Assembly: GCA_013339685.2 (NCBI GenBank)
Contig: CM023482.1
Coordinates: 140,486,115-140,550,114 of the forward strand
Direction of reading: 5' to 3'
Length of the DNA stretch: 64,000 nt
Source of the DNA: Hyalomma asiaticum
Lineage: Eukaryota; Arthropoda; Arachnida; Ixodida; Ixodidae
The position numbers were made by a program, and so were the translations under genes. Shown one piece after another: positions 58,701 to 64,000 of this stretch. How positions within the stretch are numbered: position 1 is the stretch's first letter; each line of letters starts with the position of its first letter. Below the pieces are notes generated by a model that was not told the DNA's origin, searched no databases, and saw nothing but the letters and a program-made list of their open reading frames with translations.

Positions 58701-60119
58701 TCACCGACTTGCTTAAATTAAATAGAAAACTACTCAACTCTTTAGGAACGGGGCTGGAACACACATTATTGCCAGAAATGAGATAGCTAAGTATACGCCT
58801 ATAGCTGACGCGTAAGACACAGAGACGTTAGCCGGACAGGGGCACAAAACTTCAAAACTAGAGTCTCAGATTAATGAGGCCGCTGTGTGTATTTCGGACG
58901 TCAGAAGCACTGCTATTGAGACAGAACTAATAGTTTCGAGACCTGGTTTCCATTGAGCTCGTTTCTATTCTATTCCTTGCCTCGATCCTAAGTGGATCTC
59001 CATGCTGGACCACCACTTAGCAACGAGGTTGTCAACGCTCATGTCGTGAGGTTGCCGCTACTTCGGTGCGGCACTACTTTGATGCGGCGGGCCATGGGGC
59101 CTTTTGTTTTCTTCGGTTCTCTCGTGGCGTTCGTTCTAGTCACACGTTCTAGTCACGTCGCCAAGCAAGGTTGCACTTGCACGCGACTGCCGGGAATCTC
59201 GATGCGCTAAGTTTTCTTTTGGTGCAGAAAATATCCCGGGTTCTCTCGCGCAACACAGGTTTACACAAATACTTTATTTGCTTGAAAAGCTGATACGTCA
59301 TCGCCACCTTCGTTGCTACGAATTCGCCACTACCAGCAAACCCCCAAATTCAGCTGATTAGAAAGTTAACTAATGTATTTTAATCAACCCGCTAACTAAT
59401 TACCTCCTTTGTGGCACTTCGCGATGTGCACCTGCAGCTAACAGCTTCTTGTTTCAGTTTAAGGTCCTCAGAGTGAGTTTTCCTCGAACAGCCTATATTC
59501 AAGAGACTTAAGAAGTATTTGCTGAAACACCTTGTATATGCACTTACGCTAAACAGCCTTGACTGATTTGATTTGTGAGGTTTAACGTCCCAAAACCAGC
59601 TCTGATTATGAGAGACGCCGTAGTTGAGGTCTCCGGAAATTTTGACCACGTGGGGTTCTTTAACGTGCATTGACATCGCACAGCACACGGACCTCAACAT
59701 TTCGTCTTCATCAAAATGCAGCCGCCGCGGCCAGGATTCGATCCCGCGACCTTCGGGTCTGCAGCCGAGTGCCACACCCACTAGACCACCATGGCGGAGC
59801 AACTAAACAGCGTTTAACGCAATATGAAGAACAGTTTATTTGACGCAACATCCCTGGGTGCATGCATAAATCGCATCAAGCCCTTCTACTCTTCGTTGTA
59901 ATACAGCTTGATACTGTGGTGAGGTAGTGCAGACAACTTTTGCGAGCTTTCCGGGACCTCGTCTCAGATATGGACTATAATCGCTGATTGTTTGGTATTG
60001 GTTGGCAGTCACTCGGCACACGCATTTCTTTTTTTGCGATTAGACGTTAAGATTATTTTTCACCCGCACTTTGGAAGAATGTTTACTGTCGCATCAACTT
60101 GCAGTTTTCTTTCTCTCAC

Positions 60120-60220
<101 letters not shown>

Positions 60221-60323
60221 TTTCTTTCTTTCTTCTTTCTTTCTTTCTTTCTTCTTTCTTTCTTCTTTCTTTCTTCTTTCTTTCTTTCTTCTTTCTTTCT
60301 TTCTTTCTTCTTTCTTTCTTTCT

Positions 60324-60358
<35 letters not shown>

Positions 60359-61780
60359 GGACTGTAGCTCTGCCTCTGTCACTTGTAAAATTCATGCGCT
60401 CCTTTGCGAGACACGCTCTTCGACGATGCCGCATGTGAAAGCGCTTAATTAAAACCTGGCTAATTGTACTCAGGAAACCGAACATGAACGGCGAAAGAGC
60501 ACAGTTGCGGCTACCTTCAGTATTGGTCTGAGTGACACAGTTCTTTCCCTCCTATTGCCGAATGACTATGAGCAGGCGTCCTTATCAAGAGGCGATCTTT
60601 CGTTTCATTCGCGCTTGATCGCGCTTGCCGGAATATGCACTCGACGGCGACACTTGCAGCGACGCATAACTAGCCTTTTTCTTGCACTCAGTGAATAAGC
60701 CAAACATAACGCTAGCTACTGCCTAAGCTGAACGTCGAGACTTTGCAGCTACAAAAAAAAAAGAAAAAAACCTAAGTTGGATATCGCACGTTTTGATTCG
60801 TCCGCCGTGATCGTTACAATACGTCGCCAAGCAAGGTTGCACTTGCACGCGACTGCCGGGAATCTCGATGAGCTAAGTTTTCTTTTGGTGCAGAAAATAT
60901 CCCGGGTTCTCTCGCGCAACACAGGTTTACACAAATACTTTATTTGCTTGAAAAGCTGATACGTCATCGCCACCTTCGTTGCTACGAATTCGCCACTACC
61001 AGCAAACCCCCAAATTCAGCTGATTAGAAAGTTAACTAGTGTATTTTAATCAACCCGCTAACTAATTACCTCCTTTGTGGCACTTCGCGATGTGCACCCT
61101 GCAGCTAACAGCGTCTTGTTTCAGTTTAAGGTCCTCAGAGTGAATTTTCCTCGAACAGCCTATTTCAAGAGATTTAAGAAGTATTTGCTGAAACACCTTG
61201 TATATGCACTTACGCTAAACAGCCTTGATTGATTTGATTTGCGAGGTTTAACGTCCCAAAACCAGCTCTGATTATGAGAGACGCCGTAGTTGAGGTCTCC
61301 AGAAATTTTGACCACCTGGGGTTCTTTAACGTGCATTGACATCGCACAGCACACAGGCCTCAACATTTCGCCTCCATCGAAATGCAGCCGCCGCGGCCGG
61401 GATTCGATCCCGCGACCTTCGGGTCTGCAGCCGAGTGCCATACCCACTAGACCACCGTGGCGGAGCAACTAAACAGCGTTTAACGCAATATGAAGAACAG
61501 TTTATTGACGCAACATCCCTGGGTGCATGCATAAATCGCATCAAGCCCTTCTACACTTCGTTGTAATACAGCTTGATACTGTGGTGAGGTAGTGCAGACA
61601 ACTTTTGCGAGCTTTCCGGGACCTCGTCTCAGATATGGACTATAATCGCTGATTGTTTGGTATTGGTTGGCAGTCGCTCGGCACACGCATTTCCTTTTTT
61701 GCGATTAGACGTTAAGATTATTTTTCACCCGCACTTTGGAAGAATGTTTACTGTCGCATCAACTTGCAGTTTTCTTTCTC

Positions 61781-61871
<91 letters not shown>

Positions 61872-62354
61872 CTTTCTTTCTTTCTCCGTTTCTCTTTTTT
61901 CCTGTCTTTCTTTCTTTCTGGACTGTAGCTCTGCCTCTGTCACTTGTAAAATTCATGCGCTCCTTTGCGAGACACGCTCTTCGACGATGCCGCATGTGAA
62001 GTTTTGGAAAATGTGCTTTCGAAGCTGCCTGCGTGCTGTATTTTCGAAGCGAAAACATGTTTACACAAAAGGTCGCGTATGTATTAACCGCGCAATATAC
62101 GCCGGAAGAGCATCGTTATGCACTCTGTTGGCTCCAAATGCGTAATGTGTGCATATCATGATCGCACAAATATTTGCCCCAGCAGTATCAGCATACTTGG
62201 AATCGATGCTTGCGGCAACGACAGTTCCATCACTCAAGCCATCGTAGCTTTTACGTTTCGATTATCCGGGCAGAACTGCAAAGTTTCATGCATATATAAT
62301 ATAAACTGTGGTTATTACGTTTCCTTCGCACAACCTCTGAATAATGACGAGGGT

Positions 62355-62393
<39 letters not shown>

Positions 62394-64000
62394 TTTTTGC
62401 AATCGCAGATAAAGCATAAACGTTGAATTCTCAAGGACCTGGAGGGCAGACTGACGCTTACACATATTAAAATGAAGAGTTGCGTGAAGTGCACAGGCAT
62501 CGCCGCATTACCTCCTTATCTCACGAATGCGCTTTTTCCTGTAAATCAAAGATGCTAAAGAAAGCTTTTCACTTACTTGAAATTATAGTGAAAATATATC
62601 TGCAATGAACTGATATGGCAGTTTTGTTCTGCAAGGCGCCGTAAGTTCAAAATCCAGCTTACAGTACAATCTTTTCACACTTTTAGGTGTGCCATCCGCA
62701 TCGTCAAGTGTTCACATTACGCAACGGCGACCGTGACATAAAACAACGCTACGCTTAATGAAGACAGCTTCTCGCGACCCTGAAACGATCTTCAATATAT
62801 AAGCAAGCACGGCTGGACTAAGCCTCGTTAGGTAACAAATGTAGGTTTTTCAGTGACTTCAGCTACGAAGCCCTTGCCAATGCGTCAAATGAGGCAAAAA
62901 TTTCTGCTCACTGGAAAAATAAATACCACCGACTCGATCTACGCAAGCGTACGGCGCGTCGTCGCTGACTCCTGAGCGGTAAAGCTCCTCGTTCCGCGTA
63001 GTTCGCCCGCAGCGAAGGAGGCGCAGTCGTTAGCGCGTCTCGGCACGCGCCACACACAAAGCTCCTATTGGCGTCAAGCCGCGCTGAACGCGCCGGAGCA
63101 TGCGCCAAGTGTTGTAAAAGTTTCAAGACTATTAGAAGAAGCAGCCGTCTCTCCTCTCTTCGCCATTTTAGAGATGCGCGAAGCGAACTCGGTATATCAC
63201 GTTTCACTAGCGCGTTCCTTGGTCTTCCCCTCTCCGCCTTTTTCTTTTTTTTCGCAGTGTTTCCCCCCTTTCCTGCTTCTTTTTTTTCTTTTCGCCAACG
63301 AAGCAGAGGAGAGAATAATGCCAAGCAAAGTGTACTTCGCTTTCTTTTGCCAGTAAATAGAAGAAAAGAAAGGTTGCACTCGGCGAGAAGGACACTTTTC
63401 TTGGATGCCAAACAAGCCGCTTTTAAGTTTTTACGTATACACGCATAATGATGCGGGAAGAGCAGTTGCGGAGTGCCTGCGTCACGTAGAGAAACAAGCG
63501 AGAGAAATAAGAGAGAGACAAAGAGTTCCCAGTAAACTTAAGTAAACCAAGCACAAAGCGACGCGCTTCCACTTTGTGATGCCACTTGGTGGTGTCACGG
63601 CCATCCTTTCTTCTACCGCGCATTCCGCCGCCGGTGCTGCTGCTGTTCCTGCTGCAGCGGCAGAAGTATAGTTACACTACTCCCGCATTCTACGACATTC
63701 GCCGCGTTTCCTCGCAAACTTCTTTTATTCATTTCCTTTGTGGCGTTAAGAATAAGAGAGCAAGAGGCAGCGAAGAAAGGCATGCCGACTCGTGCTTAAC
63801 GCCCGCTCCGTGTGATAATTAGATTCTTTGCTGGCGTGCTCGCATTACACGCCACTGCGGCGCTAAAAAGATTCCACTGAGGAAAAGAGGAAGAGCTGGC
63901 CGAGAACGCACTCAGTGTTTTCGGGCCCAGCACGCGAGCCGGATGCAGGGCGGCGTCCCTAATGACGTCAGTGCCAGCACGTTTTCGCGCCCTGATGGAG

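Overview
The window looks like nuclear DNA of a hard tick (Ixodidae). Several copies of a tRNA-headed SINE match what I recall of the tick SINE family Ruka. They share a conserved head, the 'acgttaaagaacccc' block, and a (CAAT)n tail. Long microsatellites, LINE remnants and almost no long open frames fit a large, repeat-rich chelicerate genome. No rRNA, genuine tRNA, CRISPR or prokaryote-style gene organisation is present. Nearly all open frames are chance, low-complexity or repeat-derived. No protein-coding gene can be called with high confidence, so the window is best read as intergenic or intronic.

Layout. 1-3.6 kb is mostly unique. 3.7-8.5 kb has the first copy of a 'GGGCGAAGCTCC' element, three or four Ruka-like SINEs (one 5'-truncated inside a 13-bp target-site duplication) and (GAGT)n/(GTAT)n arrays. 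8.5-18.4 kb is mostly unique, with (AAT)n on the 3' end of an antisense LINE remnant, a long (CA)n and GC-rich islands near 7.5, 11 and 15 kb. 18.4-20.2 kb has a LINE 3' end and two Ruka SINEs, one with a perfect 14-bp target-site duplication. 22.7-23.1 kb has three degenerate ~140-bp tandem units. 25.9-26.6 kb has the second GGGCGAAGCTCC element. 31.97-35.22 kb is a nested transposon graveyard: a frameshifted LINE reverse transcriptase whose YADD box reads YAGD, interrupted by the third GGGCGAAGCTCC element and by a ~247-bp repeat that recurs inverted at 36.8-37.1 kb. 41-44 kb has two foldback elements. 44.1-44.4 kb has a cysteine-rich open frame on the minus strand. 45.4-46.4 kb has three copies of a second tRNA-derived SINE, two of them head to head. 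51-56 kb is GC/CpG-rich with a candidate first coding exon. 59.15-62.0 kb is a recent direct duplication of a ~1.2-1.3-kb segment carrying a Ruka SINE and a (CTTT)n array.

If the window holds parts of host genes, the best candidates are the cysteine-rich exon at 44118-44425 (-), the open first exon at 53639-53847 (+), and exon-like frames at 5823-6142 (-) and 35661-35912 (-). None has a product I recognise. All need transcript or homology evidence.
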